DNA of 64,000 nt from Hahella sp. HNIBRBA332 (GCF_030719035.1 NZ_CP132203.1:3286001-3350000), one strand, 5' to 3'. Shown: positions 35,101-43,789, counted from the stretch's first letter. The notes: generated by a model from the letters alone, not told the origin. Made by a program: numbers and translations.

Positions 35101-35586
35101 AACACCGCCAATTTGCTGTAATCCCAGCTTTTCTTTCAGCGGAAAATGCAGTCCGGAGTTGATCAGCGCAGTCGTTTTACCTGCGCCCGGCGGCCCAATG
35201 ATGATGTACCAGGGCAACTGATAAACTGAACGCCGGCCCGCCTTGGTGTCGAACTTTGCGGTGCGCAGGAGACTCATCGCCTCACGGAAGCGCTCGCCAA
35301 CCACTCTCGCTTCCTCATCAGATGCAGAGGGTTTGGCTTCTTCTTGTATCGCCTCCACCATGGAGTTGTTTTGCTTACGCTGTCCCAGCATTTTGATCAA
35401 GAAGATAATGGTGGCGACAAACCAGACGCAAAGTATGACGACCAGTCTGACCGCCCCTGAAGCGGGCTCCGCCTTTTCTCCGAAGCGGACGTAATCGGCC
35501 CCGAACCATATCACCAGAGAAAGCGCTATAAGTCCCACTACCGTCAAAAACCGTGGGTCAATCATCCATTTAAAAAAGCGGGACAT
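32128..35586 (-). CDS. tssM: T6SS membrane-complex protein TssM (IcmF)
   Basis: A protein of about 1152 aa; the ATG at 35584-35586 follows GAGGAG. Two N-terminal membrane helices (about 14-30 and 47-66), then a cytoplasmic domain with Walker A GPPGAGKT (about 131-138) and Walker B VLIDTAGRY, a third helix (about 437-457) and a large periplasmic region ending in the TssM beta domain (DWPADKSGARVVFED, LFRLLDAHKV). It links TssL in the inner membrane to TssJ in the outer membrane. The NTPase motifs are intact, which is true of only part of the family. Length is normal. Confidence 0.95.
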   Translation of the reverse strand: MSRFFKWMIDPRFLTVVGLIALSLVIWFGADYVRFGEKAEPASGAVRLVVILCVWFVATIIFLIKMLGQRKQNNSMVEAIQEEAKPSASDEEARVVGERFREAMSLLRTAKFDTKAGRRSVYQLPWYIIIGPPGAGKTTALINSGLHFPLKEKLGLQQIGGVGGTRNCDWWFTDEAVLIDTAGRYTTQDSDAAQDRTGWRNFLALLKKHRMRRPINGVLLAVSVQDLLSSSEAERMQHAERIRNRIQELAENFQVRFPIYFLFTKADLISGFNEFFENLGATEREKVWGMTFPNTEDQNASQTAEYFAPEFEALVKRLNERVIWRAHQERDTRRRSKILAFPGQVENMRSVLDSFIKSVFKTSRFEKQSLLRGVYFTSGTQEGRPIDRILANLSSNYGINYNVAANAPGAGKSFFLNKLLKEVIFPEAEIATLNTRYEGRIKWTRRVAFITLLLAFGGALAAWTSSVVSTQNMMADIQELLNKHNQLATANPEPNEFEQVLDILKPLEDAKQLYSEVDHPWLSNLGLYDSGVVAETENTFDASLRHFLTPLLRQRLEGVLVTEDNNDAIYEALRVYLMMGNSRVRDNNEIKAWFARYWEEKLPGKASEQSALKTHLNQVLDSNFTDLTLKDTVVERSREKLRTIPIERRIYQQIKRQPEFAGFLNLRDDLGVDFAGTFVVDSQVSSDLKIPRLYTKAGYGKLDLSPDSNLVKRYSSEQWILGAQVEEDFSEKDVENIVEKIKQLYFTDYIDVWNRALNSPKVVDFGSMDVARNKLANNLDRTQSPILTLLNRASKETLLTPPIPDANVSGRTGQALDAAANLVAQQREPTPVDDAFKSLHRLMEDKEIDRYWEKLRGIFDKLEETSLAPNSSEAAFKFALARFSGGEDPVKALRVTASRAPGYLKGWLESMGDQSWKVLLGAGGSHLSAAWNREVYSVFQKTLAKNYPFSSKSSSDASLSDFAAFFKPGGTEDSFVKANIAPFITSSWRAKGVDGRGIGISSQALQQMQVADSIRRVFFGDKGEDPHVRFQVKPHKLDNTVRRFDFEVGSQRLRYTHGPQLKMSMDWPADKSGARVVFEDLNETLHTDAYEGDWGLFRLLDAHKVNKGSNSRLYNVLISVDHRNGEMELFASSTVNPFTPGWIKRYNCPSSL

Positions 35587-35671
35587 AAGTCTCCTCATGC
35601 AACCGAAAAAGAGAGTTCAAACTACAAGACCGGGTATCCGATTCGGGGAGCAGTCCGATCGATTCATCAAC

Positions 35672-36553
35672 TTAGGACTGATACTTCTGCGTCAGTTCCT
35701 GAAGCTGCTGTTCCTGCGCGTCGGTCACCGTACCCAGCCAATAGCGGAAGCCGCTATAACTCAGCAACAATGCCGCGGCCATAATGGAAGCGACAACCCA
35801 CAGCGGCACGTATTCCGAAATACGTTTTTTCGCAGGCGTGGAACCTCGCCAACGAGGAGACAGGTCCCCGTCGAACTCGCCGCGCTGCATCTGAATGGTG
35901 CGCACCAAGTTATCGCGAATTGTCTCCAGATAATCTCTGCCGCGAGGATCCAGCTTATATTTCCCTTCAAAGCCCAAGCTCAGGCACACGTATATCAGCT
36001 CAATCAGATCGATATACTTGGCCGGGGTCGCCAGTATCTTGTCCAAAATCAGGAATACTTTCTCACCGCCCACGTTCTCGCGATGGAACGTGCTGAGAAG
36101 AGTCGCTCGCGACCAACCAACCTCCGCTCCCCAAGGGGTATTCATGATCGCCTCGTCCAGTGCGGAGCACAAAACATAGCGAGCTGAAAGTACTACATCA
36201 GAGGCGACGCCCTTCGACTGCGCTTCGGACTCAAATCGGCGGATCTGCTGAATAACCTGCTGGCGTAACTGATTGGGGTTTTGCACCTGAACGGTCTGAC
36301 GCAACTCTCCCAGTAACGCAATCAGCTCCGAAGCGCTGGCGGTAAGAGGGTTCAACCCCTGCTTTACATCCAAGCCCTGCCCGCTGTCCATAGAGCCGGG
36401 AGGAGGCGCAGGCGCCTGATGGGGCGCAAAAGCCGTCGGCGGAGGCTGTGTAGACAGCCCTCCTGAAGAACGCCCGCCGGGAGTGGGTACAATAACTGTA
36501 CGATCACCGCCGCCAGCGCCACCGAAAAATGTTTTATCAGAATCGTTGCTCAT
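35672..36553 (-). CDS. tssL: T6SS membrane-complex protein TssL (DotU/IcmH)
   Basis: A 293-aa protein. The first about 70 residues are Pro/Gly-rich and probably disordered (GGAGGGDRTVIVPTPGG...). The cytoplasmic hook domain has the DotU signature 'ARYVLCSALDEAIMNTPWG', 'STFHRENVGGEKVFLILDKILATP' and 'DLIELIYVCLSLGFEGKYKL'. One membrane helix (about 249-270, LWVVASIMAAALLLSYSGF) near the C-terminus is followed by only about 24 residues, so there is no peptidoglycan-binding OmpA extension. It binds TssM and TssK. A hairpin that looks like a terminator lies just upstream, at 36595-36625. Confidence 0.93.
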   Translation of the reverse strand: MSNDSDKTFFGGAGGGDRTVIVPTPGGRSSGGLSTQPPPTAFAPHQAPAPPPGSMDSGQGLDVKQGLNPLTASASELIALLGELRQTVQVQNPNQLRQQVIQQIRRFESEAQSKGVASDVVLSARYVLCSALDEAIMNTPWGAEVGWSRATLLSTFHRENVGGEKVFLILDKILATPAKYIDLIELIYVCLSLGFEGKYKLDPRGRDYLETIRDNLVRTIQMQRGEFDGDLSPRWRGSTPAKKRISEYVPLWVVASIMAAALLLSYSGFRYWLGTVTDAQEQQLQELTQKYQS

Positions 36554-36594
36554 GACTTCTAATCTCGCTCAAAGCCGTCCATTTGCTTCATATT

Positions 36595-36625
36595 AAAACG
36601 CCGCGTCTCGCAATGAAACGCGGCG
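36595..36625 (-). terminator. hairpin with T run inside the T6SS operon (between tssK and tssL)
   Basis: On the minus strand CGCCGCGT, 11-nt loop, ACGCGGCG, then TTTTAAT: an 8-bp GC-rich stem followed by T4. It lies about 35 bp after the tssK stop and about 40 bp before tssL. It might lower expression of tssL-tssM relative to tssK. Confidence 0.6.
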
Positions 36626-36659
36626 AGGGCTAAACGCCTCTCTTCGAAGCAAAAAACGA

Positions 36660-37997
36660 TTAATCCCTGATTGCCCAAAACTCCATTTCCAAACCTGGGA
36701 AATCCGCGCCAATGTGCACGGCAAAACCGCTGGATTGCGCCAAAGCTCGCCAGTAATCGCTATTGCGATCTAACTGGAAGTAGGTGAAACCGGTATGGAA
36801 TGGAATTTGTCTCGGAGCCACTGGCAAGGCTTGCAGCCCGATACCTGGCAACGCAGCATTGATCAAGTCGCGAATACGTTCGACCGGCGCAATTTTCACC
36901 TGGCTTGGGAAGCGACTGCGGATCTGATCCGACTTCATCTGCGCTTTGACCGCCAGTATATACGTCGCCTTCTCCACCAATGACCGGTCCGTAATCGGAG
37001 ATACATAAATACCATAGCGACGCTCAACCAGATCCAAAGACACGGCGGAGGTTTCGCTCACCGTATTCATGTACTGATTCAGAATCTGCATCAACTGCGG
37101 GATGGATTTCTCCAACTCGTCATGATGATACGCAGGCATGGTCGCGGGAGGTCGGCGCTGAACACTGGTGAACGTCGAAAGCTCACCGGCTATTTGCATT
37201 AATTCGCCGAACACGTCCACAGGATGTAGCGGGCGAATTTGCGCCAAGTGCAGCAACCACGGCTCAACCCGGTTGATCATTTGCAGCATCAAGAAATCCG
37301 CAATCTCGGAAGTGCCCTGTCTGCCGCTGTCTCTCAGTCGGCCAGCCAGCGCTTCCGCGCGCAGATTCAAGCTGCCCGCCACTTCCTGCAACAGGTTGGC
37401 CAGACGTGGATGCGCTCTTACATCCAGCATGGGAGGGATAAACTGAGAATCGAGAACAATTTCTCCATCGTCCCGTTTATCCTGTATCCGTGCGATAGGC
37501 AACACGGCGTAACCACTGCGGTCTTCTCTTTCCAACAGGATACGAAAACGCAGTTGTCCAATCTGAATTTTGGAGCTGTCGCTATGCTCGGAGGTGGAGT
37601 CGAAAGTCTCCAACTCACGGGCGTTAAACCGCACCAGAGTCTGATTGTCCTCTTCCAGATGCGTATCTGGCGAGCCTGGACGCTTAACGGGGATACCCAG
37701 ATAAACAGTTTGATTCTGGAGCCCTTTCTCAGGCTCCAGAATATCAAGCTCAGAATCTATGTCTGGAACGTTGAACGGCGTTCCATCAGGAAAAATACCT
37801 CGGCAGCGATTAATGGAGAACTTTCCAAGCTTTAGGACTTGGCTATCGATTTCCAGATCGTAAAATCCCCAGAAAAAAGCCTTTAGAGGCTTGCAACGAG
37901 CTTCCAACAACGATTCATGGTAACGATCCTGTTGCTGAAAGTGCTGCGGACGAAGGAACATCCCCTCCGTCCATACGACGCGATTTTCAAATGACAT
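36660..37997 (-). CDS. tssK: T6SS baseplate protein TssK
   Basis: A 445-aa TssK. N-terminal shell signature 'VVWTEGMFLRPQHFQQQDRYHESLLEAR', 'FFWGFYDLEIDSQVLKLGKFSINRCRGIFPDGTPFNVP', and the C-terminal receptor-binding part 'RFPSQVKIAPVERIRDLINAALPGIGLQALPVAPRQIPFHTGFTYFQLDR'. TssK trimers link the baseplate wedge to TssL/TssM. The start lies 14 bp after the tssJ stop. The other baseplate genes (tssA, tssE, tssF, tssG) are not in the window, so they must be elsewhere. Confidence 0.95.
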   Translation of the reverse strand: MSFENRVVWTEGMFLRPQHFQQQDRYHESLLEARCKPLKAFFWGFYDLEIDSQVLKLGKFSINRCRGIFPDGTPFNVPDIDSELDILEPEKGLQNQTVYLGIPVKRPGSPDTHLEEDNQTLVRFNARELETFDSTSEHSDSSKIQIGQLRFRILLEREDRSGYAVLPIARIQDKRDDGEIVLDSQFIPPMLDVRAHPRLANLLQEVAGSLNLRAEALAGRLRDSGRQGTSEIADFLMLQMINRVEPWLLHLAQIRPLHPVDVFGELMQIAGELSTFTSVQRRPPATMPAYHHDELEKSIPQLMQILNQYMNTVSETSAVSLDLVERRYGIYVSPITDRSLVEKATYILAVKAQMKSDQIRSRFPSQVKIAPVERIRDLINAALPGIGLQALPVAPRQIPFHTGFTYFQLDRNSDYWRALAQSSGFAVHIGADFPGLEMEFWAIRD

Positions 37998-38011
37998 CGA
38001 ATAGCCCCGGA

Positions 38012-38491
38012 TTAATCCTTGATGCGCATGCCAAGGCGGTCAACGAACAGATCCAGTTTGTTGCTGGTGTTCTGGTCGATTTGGAAGACCACTTTGGTGG
38101 AAGCGTCGTCGTAACGGATATATTCCGCCATGACGCCGATATAATGAGTGCGCTTATCGAAGGTGAAGGTCTCTTCCCTCAATTCGCCCGGGGTCAATTC
38201 TTTCAATTTATAAGTCTTCACCAGATCACGGCCCAATACTTCTTTGGCGCTCTGGAACAAAGCTATGAATTCTTCCTGATCAAACTGACGATCATTTTCC
38301 AGCTCGAATATATTCAGAATAACAGGAGAGGCCCGACCGTCTTCATTCGGATTGACGTCGTTGGCGCCGTGAATCCTCAAAGTGACGGTGGTTTCCCGTC
38401 CGGTCCATTTGCCTACAGTCGTACACCCGGCCACCGTCAAGGCCAAGAGCAACAACATAGCCCAATTTCTGAAAGAAGCCTGGCATCTCAT
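38012..38491 (-). CDS. tssJ: T6SS outer-membrane lipoprotein TssJ
   Basis: A lipoprotein of about 159 aa from the ATG at 38489-38491, preceded by GGAGG; a longer frame starts at 38527. Signal peptide MRCQASFRNWAMLLLLALTVAGC with lipobox TVAGC. The mature protein has the TssJ pattern: 'VTLRIHGANDVNPNEDGRASPVILNIFELEND' (beta sandwich with the L1-2 loop), then 'FIALFQSAKEVLGRDLV' and 'HYIGVMAEYIRYDDASTKVVFQID'. It anchors TssM to the outer membrane. A spacer of about 190 bp separates it from tagH. Confidence 0.92.
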   Translation of the reverse strand: MRCQASFRNWAMLLLLALTVAGCTTVGKWTGRETTVTLRIHGANDVNPNEDGRASPVILNIFELENDRQFDQEEFIALFQSAKEVLGRDLVKTYKLKELTPGELREETFTFDKRTHYIGVMAEYIRYDDASTKVVFQIDQNTSNKLDLFVDRLGMRIKD

Positions 38492-38717
38492 GAACAAAAG
38501 TCCTCCATATTTATAGATTCGCGCCATCTAAACTATGTAATCAGCCCAAGCGCACTATCAAATGCGCCCAGGCAAATCTTATAAATTATAATGCTCTACA
38601 GGACAATTTCTGTCGTCCCGCAACTGTTTCCCTTTAATATGAGAAAGAATGCAGCCAAACGCCGCACTCTCATCAAGGGGGTTTCTAGGTACAGTAATCA
38701 ATTTTAAAGTGCAAGCG

Positions 38718-40607
38718 TCATTTTTGACGGTTTGCCTTCAACTCATTGAAACTGCGCTCATAACTTTCCGCAAAGGTCTCGCCGAATAGACGTTTGAATG
38801 TCTTCTCCGCGTCTTCATTCATTTCTTCGAAGAAGTCCTTGTACGCTTCCCAGTTTTTACCAGCGCCGCCAAACAATGACTTACCACGCTGCTTTTCAAA
38901 ACGTCGCTCCAGCTTTTCGGGGTTAAACTGACTCATAAGATAGTCGTATGCCGCACGAATGCCATTAAAGAGCGCTAACTGGTGGTCAGAAATATCGGCG
39001 AAGGCTTCTTTTGTCGCCTCCATGGGCGATAAGTAGGCGCGCCCGGACTTCGTAAACAAGTTGTCCAAAGCGTCCTCAGCCGACACTGAGAATTTCAGCG
39101 GGTTGTTCTCAGCCGCCTGAATCATGGTGAGATTCATACGAAACTCATTTTTGATAGTCTGACGGGCTCTCAACGCCTTCATCAGACCGTCAACCGTTTC
39201 CCGCACCATATCGGCGATAACAGGAGTCAGATTAGCTTGCTGTTCTGCGGTTAAACGCGCCAGCCCCAGGGCTTGCGCCAGTCCAGCGACCTGTTCTGGA
39301 GAAACCTGAATCGGCGGCGTGGAAACAGGCGGACGCTCAGGCTCCCGAGGCGTTTCTAGCACAGACTGTTTTACAGGAGGCGCGTCTCGTTTGACCGGGC
39401 GCTGCTCGACCTGCCGTCTGGGCGGCACGACTTTTCCTGGCGCTTGCCCGCCCGAGTTTGCAATCGGCAAATCCGGCTCGGGGTTCTGTTTGACCGGCTT
39501 TTCAGCTGGCTTAGGTTCAGCAGCCGGAGCCACGTCATTCAATATGTCTGCGAGCGAGCCACCGTCACCAGACGGCTCCTTGACGGAAGGCTCAACAGGA
39601 GGAGGCTGTTGCCCCCACAGAGATGACTCCGATGGCGAGGTGGATTCCAACGGATCGGACTTGCTCGCCCCCGCCCCAGTCAAGTCTTGTATCGGTTCAA
39701 TCTCTTTAGGAAGCTGGTGCGGCTGATCCATTCCCGCCAATTGTTCGGAGGGAGTGTTCACGATATCCAACAATGAATCCGGGTTGGACTTGGGCGGCGG
39801 TTCGCGGCGCGGCTTCTGTTTGGATTCAACGGGAGGCGGAGGCCTCTTGGGCGTAGACGGGATTTCCGGCTTGCGAGGCTGAATAAGGGACTTATCCCAG
39901 TCTTCAGGAATCACATTGGGGATATCCATGCGGCCACTCTCAGCAGAGCCTCCGCCAAGCCCAAAGGAATCCCCCAATAAGTTGTCCGCGGGAGGCTCGT
40001 CTCCCGACACGCCCAACCCCAAGCCTTCATCATATAAAGAAGATTTTTGCGATCCACCAATCGCGACCAGGGGATCTACAGAAGAGTCGCCGCCAGTTAA
40101 TCCCGTGTCGCCGCCAATAAGTTCCCCATTCAACGCGCCCAAAGAAGGTTTGGGTTCCGGCTCCGACCCAACGCCAGTCAGCCATTTGTCCAAATCGTCC
40201 AAGCCTGGGGAAGCAGCAGCGCCCGCGCCGCCTGGAACGTCATCAATGTCGGATGTGATAGACGTTGACTCGCCGTCATCCTGCGGCTTATCCCCTTCCA
40301 CCAGTAATACGAACGGCCCGAGCAAAATCTGGTCGCCCTGGTTGATAGGGGTCGGTTGCCCTTTTACCAAAGCCTGACTCAGGTTGTTTAGAAATGTGCC
40401 GTTGGTGCTTTGATCGACAATTTCAAAGCCTGTTCCGTTAAATTGAATCTTCGCGTGAACGGATGATACGTAACGGTTGGGGTCCGGCAGCACCCAGGTA
40501 TTCGAATTCGCGCGACCTATCGTCGCCCCTTCTTCTTCAACAGTTACGACTTTGCCCGCCATCTCGCTCTCAGGCGGACATTGAACGACTCTAAGCTTTA
40601 CCTGCAT
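38718..40607 (-). CDS. tagH: T6SS FHA-domain protein TagH (Fha)
   Basis: About 629 aa from the ATG at 40605-40607; a TTG four codons earlier is possible, and neither has a clear SD. The FHA domain (about 20-100) has 'ATIGRANSNTWVLPDPNRYVSSVHAKIQFNGTGFEIVDQSTNGTFLNN', with the phosphothreonine-binding Arg, Ser and Asn in place. A long Pro/Gly/Ser-rich linker (about 115-440) follows. The C-terminal domain (about 445-629, 'LAQALGLARLTAEQQANLTPVIADMVRETVDGLMKAL') is the TagH/ImpI type. Fha is phosphorylated to switch the T6SS on; PppA and TagF, encoded in the same operon, oppose this. First gene of the operon. Confidence 0.92.
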   Translation of the reverse strand: MQVKLRVVQCPPESEMAGKVVTVEEEGATIGRANSNTWVLPDPNRYVSSVHAKIQFNGTGFEIVDQSTNGTFLNNLSQALVKGQPTPINQGDQILLGPFVLLVEGDKPQDDGESTSITSDIDDVPGGAGAAASPGLDDLDKWLTGVGSEPEPKPSLGALNGELIGGDTGLTGGDSSVDPLVAIGGSQKSSLYDEGLGLGVSGDEPPADNLLGDSFGLGGGSAESGRMDIPNVIPEDWDKSLIQPRKPEIPSTPKRPPPPVESKQKPRREPPPKSNPDSLLDIVNTPSEQLAGMDQPHQLPKEIEPIQDLTGAGASKSDPLESTSPSESSLWGQQPPPVEPSVKEPSGDGGSLADILNDVAPAAEPKPAEKPVKQNPEPDLPIANSGGQAPGKVVPPRRQVEQRPVKRDAPPVKQSVLETPREPERPPVSTPPIQVSPEQVAGLAQALGLARLTAEQQANLTPVIADMVRETVDGLMKALRARQTIKNEFRMNLTMIQAAENNPLKFSVSAEDALDNLFTKSGRAYLSPMEATKEAFADISDHQLALFNGIRAAYDYLMSQFNPEKLERRFEKQRGKSLFGGAGKNWEAYKDFFEEMNEDAEKTFKRLFGETFAESYERSFNELKANRQK

Positions 40608-40882
40608 GGTGATTTTCAAGTCCGAAGGAAATATCCAGTTAGATTAACTAATTATGCTTACCAGTTAAAGCGATGCATATACTCACAATGGCTTTCCGGG
40701 TTTGCGTCCCTGACTATATGCGACGACACTGTGATACGTCGCCAACTGCCCTTAGGATAATCCTTTAGGGTTAGACAGCAACAGAATAAAACTCAAAACG
40801 ATAAAAATAGACCATAAAGCCTATACTTATCGACCGGTACGCCTATATTTCATAGGCCTAAAATAGGGTTGCTAAAATTAAC

Positions 40883-40950
40883 GCCAAATGAATAATCTGC
40901 AATCTAAGGTAAAAGCGTCATTATTTGGCATAACAGCTTCATTATTCGGC
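40883..40950. promoter_or_regulatory. operator-like repeats upstream of the membrane-anchored response regulator
   Basis: TCATTATTTGGC (40918-40929) and TCATTATTCGGC (40939-40950) are direct repeats 21 bp apart (two DNA turns) with one mismatch; GCCAAATGAATAAT (40883-40896) is a related copy in the opposite direction. They lie in the 462-bp spacer between divergent tagH and the response regulator gene, where I see no gene. A regulator could bind here and affect either promoter. Confidence 0.45.
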
Positions 40951-41069
40951 TGTTGCTATATTAAAAGTTATTAAGATTATTGGACGGCGTCGAATGTCGG
41001 AGACGCTTTCTCGTCCGACGTATTGCAGGCCTGCTCCTGCTGAAAAGACAGGCGATTAAGGAACATTAA

Positions 41070-41828
41070 ATGGCTCAGAAAACTGCTCTCATCGTTGACG
41101 ACTCAGCGACAGCTCGAATTATGCTGGCCAAGGTCCTTAACAGCATGGATGTTAAAACCCGTCAAGCCAGTTCAGGGGAAGAAGCCCTGAAACTGGTTCC
41201 CGCAGAACGCCCGGATCTGATCTTTCTCGATCATCTTATGCCGGGCATGGATGGTTTCCAGACACTTAAAGCGTTAAAGCAAAATCCGGAAACCAACCAG
41301 ATTCCCGTCATTATGTATACCTCCCAGAACGCCATGAAATATCAGGAGGAGGCCAAGGCCCTTGGCGCGGCGGGAGTCATCACCAAGCAAGTTGACCGCG
41401 AACGTTTATATCTGCTCGTTGAACATGTTTATATGCAGCAGGAGCTGGCTCGTACGGAAGCAAGCGTCAATACCGTGGCGGAGGCGATCGGTCAGACGCC
41501 TATGTCCACCGAGCAGCCCGCCGCTCCACGCAAGGTCGTCCCGTTACGTCCTGGTCAGCAGAAAATGGAAGATCACGTGGAGCAGCGCATCGCAACCCTG
41601 CGCAGCGAGCTGGAAACGCAGCAAAACGAGCGTTACTGGAAGCCACTGGAAGAATTGAAGAAACAGAATGGCCGTCTGCGTATTGCGCTGTGGGGGATGA
41701 TCGTCGTGTTCATTCTGACTGGACTGAAACTGAACTCTCTGGATTCCGCCTTTGACGCCATGCAAAAAGAGGTGAATTCCGCCAGACAGGTGCTGAATGA
41801 ACTGATCGCTATCATGGAAGAAACCTGA
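41070..41828 (+). CDS. response regulator with C-terminal membrane anchor
   Basis: A 252-aa protein. REC domain about 5-120 with D10-D11, phospho-acceptor D54 (LIFLDHLMPGMDG), Thr/Ser in MYTSQN and Lys in VITKQV. A linker (about 130-165) leads to a coiled coil (VEQRIATLRSELETQQNERYWKPLEELKKQN) and one membrane helix (about 205-224, LRIALWGMIVVFILTGLKL), then about 30 residues of helical tail (SAFDAMQKEVNSARQVLNELIAIMEE). A receiver held at the membrane by a C-terminal helix is unusual: such proteins have no DNA-binding output and may sequester or deliver a partner. It lies divergent from the T6SS operon. SD AAGGAA. Confidence 0.85.
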   Translation: MAQKTALIVDDSATARIMLAKVLNSMDVKTRQASSGEEALKLVPAERPDLIFLDHLMPGMDGFQTLKALKQNPETNQIPVIMYTSQNAMKYQEEAKALGAAGVITKQVDRERLYLLVEHVYMQQELARTEASVNTVAEAIGQTPMSTEQPAAPRKVVPLRPGQQKMEDHVEQRIATLRSELETQQNERYWKPLEELKKQNGRLRIALWGMIVVFILTGLKLNSLDSAFDAMQKEVNSARQVLNELIAIMEET

Positions 41829-41872
41829 TCAGCGAAGAATATCCATGACAGAATCAGTAGTCACTATGCATT

Positions 41873-41897
41873 AGAGGGCGCTCATGCGCTCTCTTTC
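41873..41897 (+). terminator. intrinsic terminator after the membrane-anchored response regulator
   Basis: AGAGGGCGC, loop TCAT, GCGCTCTCT, then TTC. The 9-bp stem has one G-T pair. The rest of the 329-bp gap to the next gene holds no supported gene. Confidence 0.7.
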
Positions 41898-42157
41898 TCC
41901 CCCCCTTGTTCTCGCCCGCTCCCATTACATACCTCGCCAAGCACAACGCCAGTAAACGCCCTATCGCAGAAGCATCCGCCCGTTTCAGGCAAGAAAATAA
42001 ATATCCGTTACACTTACTTAAAGTAATTCTTTAGAAAGTGAGCATTACACCGATTGTTTTTCTGGGCTTTCATCAAAGATGTCTGCTGCGCAGTGCGCCT
42101 GCTTAATAAGGAAAACCCAAGTTCATCTCAGTGAGCCAATAGCCGGGAAATAGCGCA

Positions 42158-43783
42158 ATGCTGTTCAAGACTTATCAAAAGAAAAAGTTTCTGCTGGTTG
42201 ATGATTTTGACAACTTCATCTTCTCACTCAAACAAATGCTGCGCCGACTTGGCGCGGAAGACATCGACAGCGCACGCAACGGCGAAGATGCGGTGCAGCT
42301 GTTTTTACGCAAGCATTATGATGTCGTGTTCTGTGACTACAACATGGGGGAGCACAAGAACGGACAACAAGTGCTGGAAGAATTGCGCTTCCGTAAACTG
42401 CTGAAAAATACAGACATATTTTTGCTAGTCAGCGCTGAAGCGGCCAAAGACATGGTGTTTGGGGCGCTGGAGTGCCAGCCTGACGGCTACATCACCAAAC
42501 CCATTACACAATCCATACTGCAAAACCGCCTTGATAAGTTAATGGAGCAAAAAGAGGCCACCGCGGATATCAACCGCGCGATTGATCTGGAGGATTACTC
42601 CAAGGCGATTTCGATATGCAACCAACATCTCAAGGCGAACACCAAGTATCGCTCCTGGACCGTAAAAACCCTGGCGAACCTGTACTATCTCAGCGGCGAC
42701 TTGGTTCACTCCAAGCAGATTTATGAAGATATTCTGCAAAAGCGCCGTCTGGACTGGGCCCGCCTGGGACTTGGCAAAGTGCTTCTGGCGGAAGGCAATG
42801 CGCAAGAGGCGGCAGTTAAATTTGAGGAATTGATCGAAGAGCAGCCCCTGTTAGTGGAAGCTTATGACTGGCTGGCTAAAGCCCAGCGTCATATCGGCCA
42901 CGGCAAAAAAGCCCAAGGGACGCTGCAGCAAGCGGTGGAGATATCCCCTCGCGCCCTGCTGCGCCAAAAAGAGCTGGCGGAGATCAGTCGCTCGTTGCAT
43001 GACTTGGAAACCGCCTCCAAAGCGTATCGGCAAACCAACAAGTTGAGCGAGCACTCCTGTCACGAATCACCGGATTTGTATCTGGATTTCACCCGCTGCC
43101 TTTCCGACCTGTCGGAGGGAGACACCTCGTCACAAGGCCAGAAGCTGGCCTCGGAGGCCAACGCGGCGCTAGAACGCATCCGCAGAAAATATAAAGACGA
43201 TCCGGCGACACAGCTGAAAAGCCATATGGTCGAGGCCAGAGTCTGGTCGGGTCAAGGCAAAGCTCAAGAAGGAGCCAAAGCGCTCAAGCAGGCGCAAACC
43301 TACTTTGACGATGCCGCCAAGGACAACCCGGATCTCACACTGGAAATGGCGCAAACGTTGTACGCGCTAAACCAAGAGAAAGAAGCCGAGCTGCTGCTGA
43401 CCGAGCTTGCCGCCAAGTACCCGGATAATGAGAAACTGCAAGACCGGATAGAAGAGTTGCGCGACGAACCGGTCAGCCTGAAACAGCGAATCAAAGCTCG
43501 GGAACTCAACAGAAAAGGCATACAGCTATACGAGGAAGGCGCTTTGTCGGATGGGGTGGCCGTATTCAAGGAAGCGATGGCGATTACGCCGGCTCATGTC
43601 GGCCTGAATCTAAACCTGCTGCAGACGCTGATAAAGTCCGCCGCCCAGTCCAAACTGAATGCAGAATATCAGGGTCTGGCGCAGCAGTGTCTGAGCCGAC
43701 TGCAACGACTCACGCCACAGCACAGACAGTACAAGCGCTATCAACACTTGTTGCAGCGATTCCAGCAAATTCAACGAGGTTAA
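42158..43783 (+). CDS. response regulator with TPR-like repeats
   Basis: A 541-aa protein. REC about 10-130: D15-D16, phospho-acceptor D60 in VVFCDYNMGEHKNGQ, Lys in YITKPI. The remainder is a chain of helical pairs of TPR type, for example 'AISICNQHLKANTKYRSWTVKTLANLYYLSGDLVHSKQIYEDIL', 'AAVKFEELIEEQPLLVEAYDWLAKAQRHIGHGKKAQGTLQQAVEISP' and 'AVFKEAMAITPAHVGLNLNLLQTLI'. TPR output domains bind proteins, so phosphorylation probably changes a protein contact. The next gene, a soluble histidine kinase, starts 6 bp after the stop and is the likely donor. Confidence 0.88.
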   Translation: MLFKTYQKKKFLLVDDFDNFIFSLKQMLRRLGAEDIDSARNGEDAVQLFLRKHYDVVFCDYNMGEHKNGQQVLEELRFRKLLKNTDIFLLVSAEAAKDMVFGALECQPDGYITKPITQSILQNRLDKLMEQKEATADINRAIDLEDYSKAISICNQHLKANTKYRSWTVKTLANLYYLSGDLVHSKQIYEDILQKRRLDWARLGLGKVLLAEGNAQEAAVKFEELIEEQPLLVEAYDWLAKAQRHIGHGKKAQGTLQQAVEISPRALLRQKELAEISRSLHDLETASKAYRQTNKLSEHSCHESPDLYLDFTRCLSDLSEGDTSSQGQKLASEANAALERIRRKYKDDPATQLKSHMVEARVWSGQGKAQEGAKALKQAQTYFDDAAKDNPDLTLEMAQTLYALNQEKEAELLLTELAAKYPDNEKLQDRIEELRDEPVSLKQRIKARELNRKGIQLYEEGALSDGVAVFKEAMAITPAHVGLNLNLLQTLIKSAAQSKLNAEYQGLAQQCLSRLQRLTPQHRQYKRYQHLLQRFQQIQRG

Positions 43784-43789
43784 TGCACC

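Noticed and set aside
38528..38717. Separate gene or promoter in the tagH-tssJ gap
   Set aside because: No frame with an RBS or domain; a promoter is possible but no convincing -35/-10 pair was seen.
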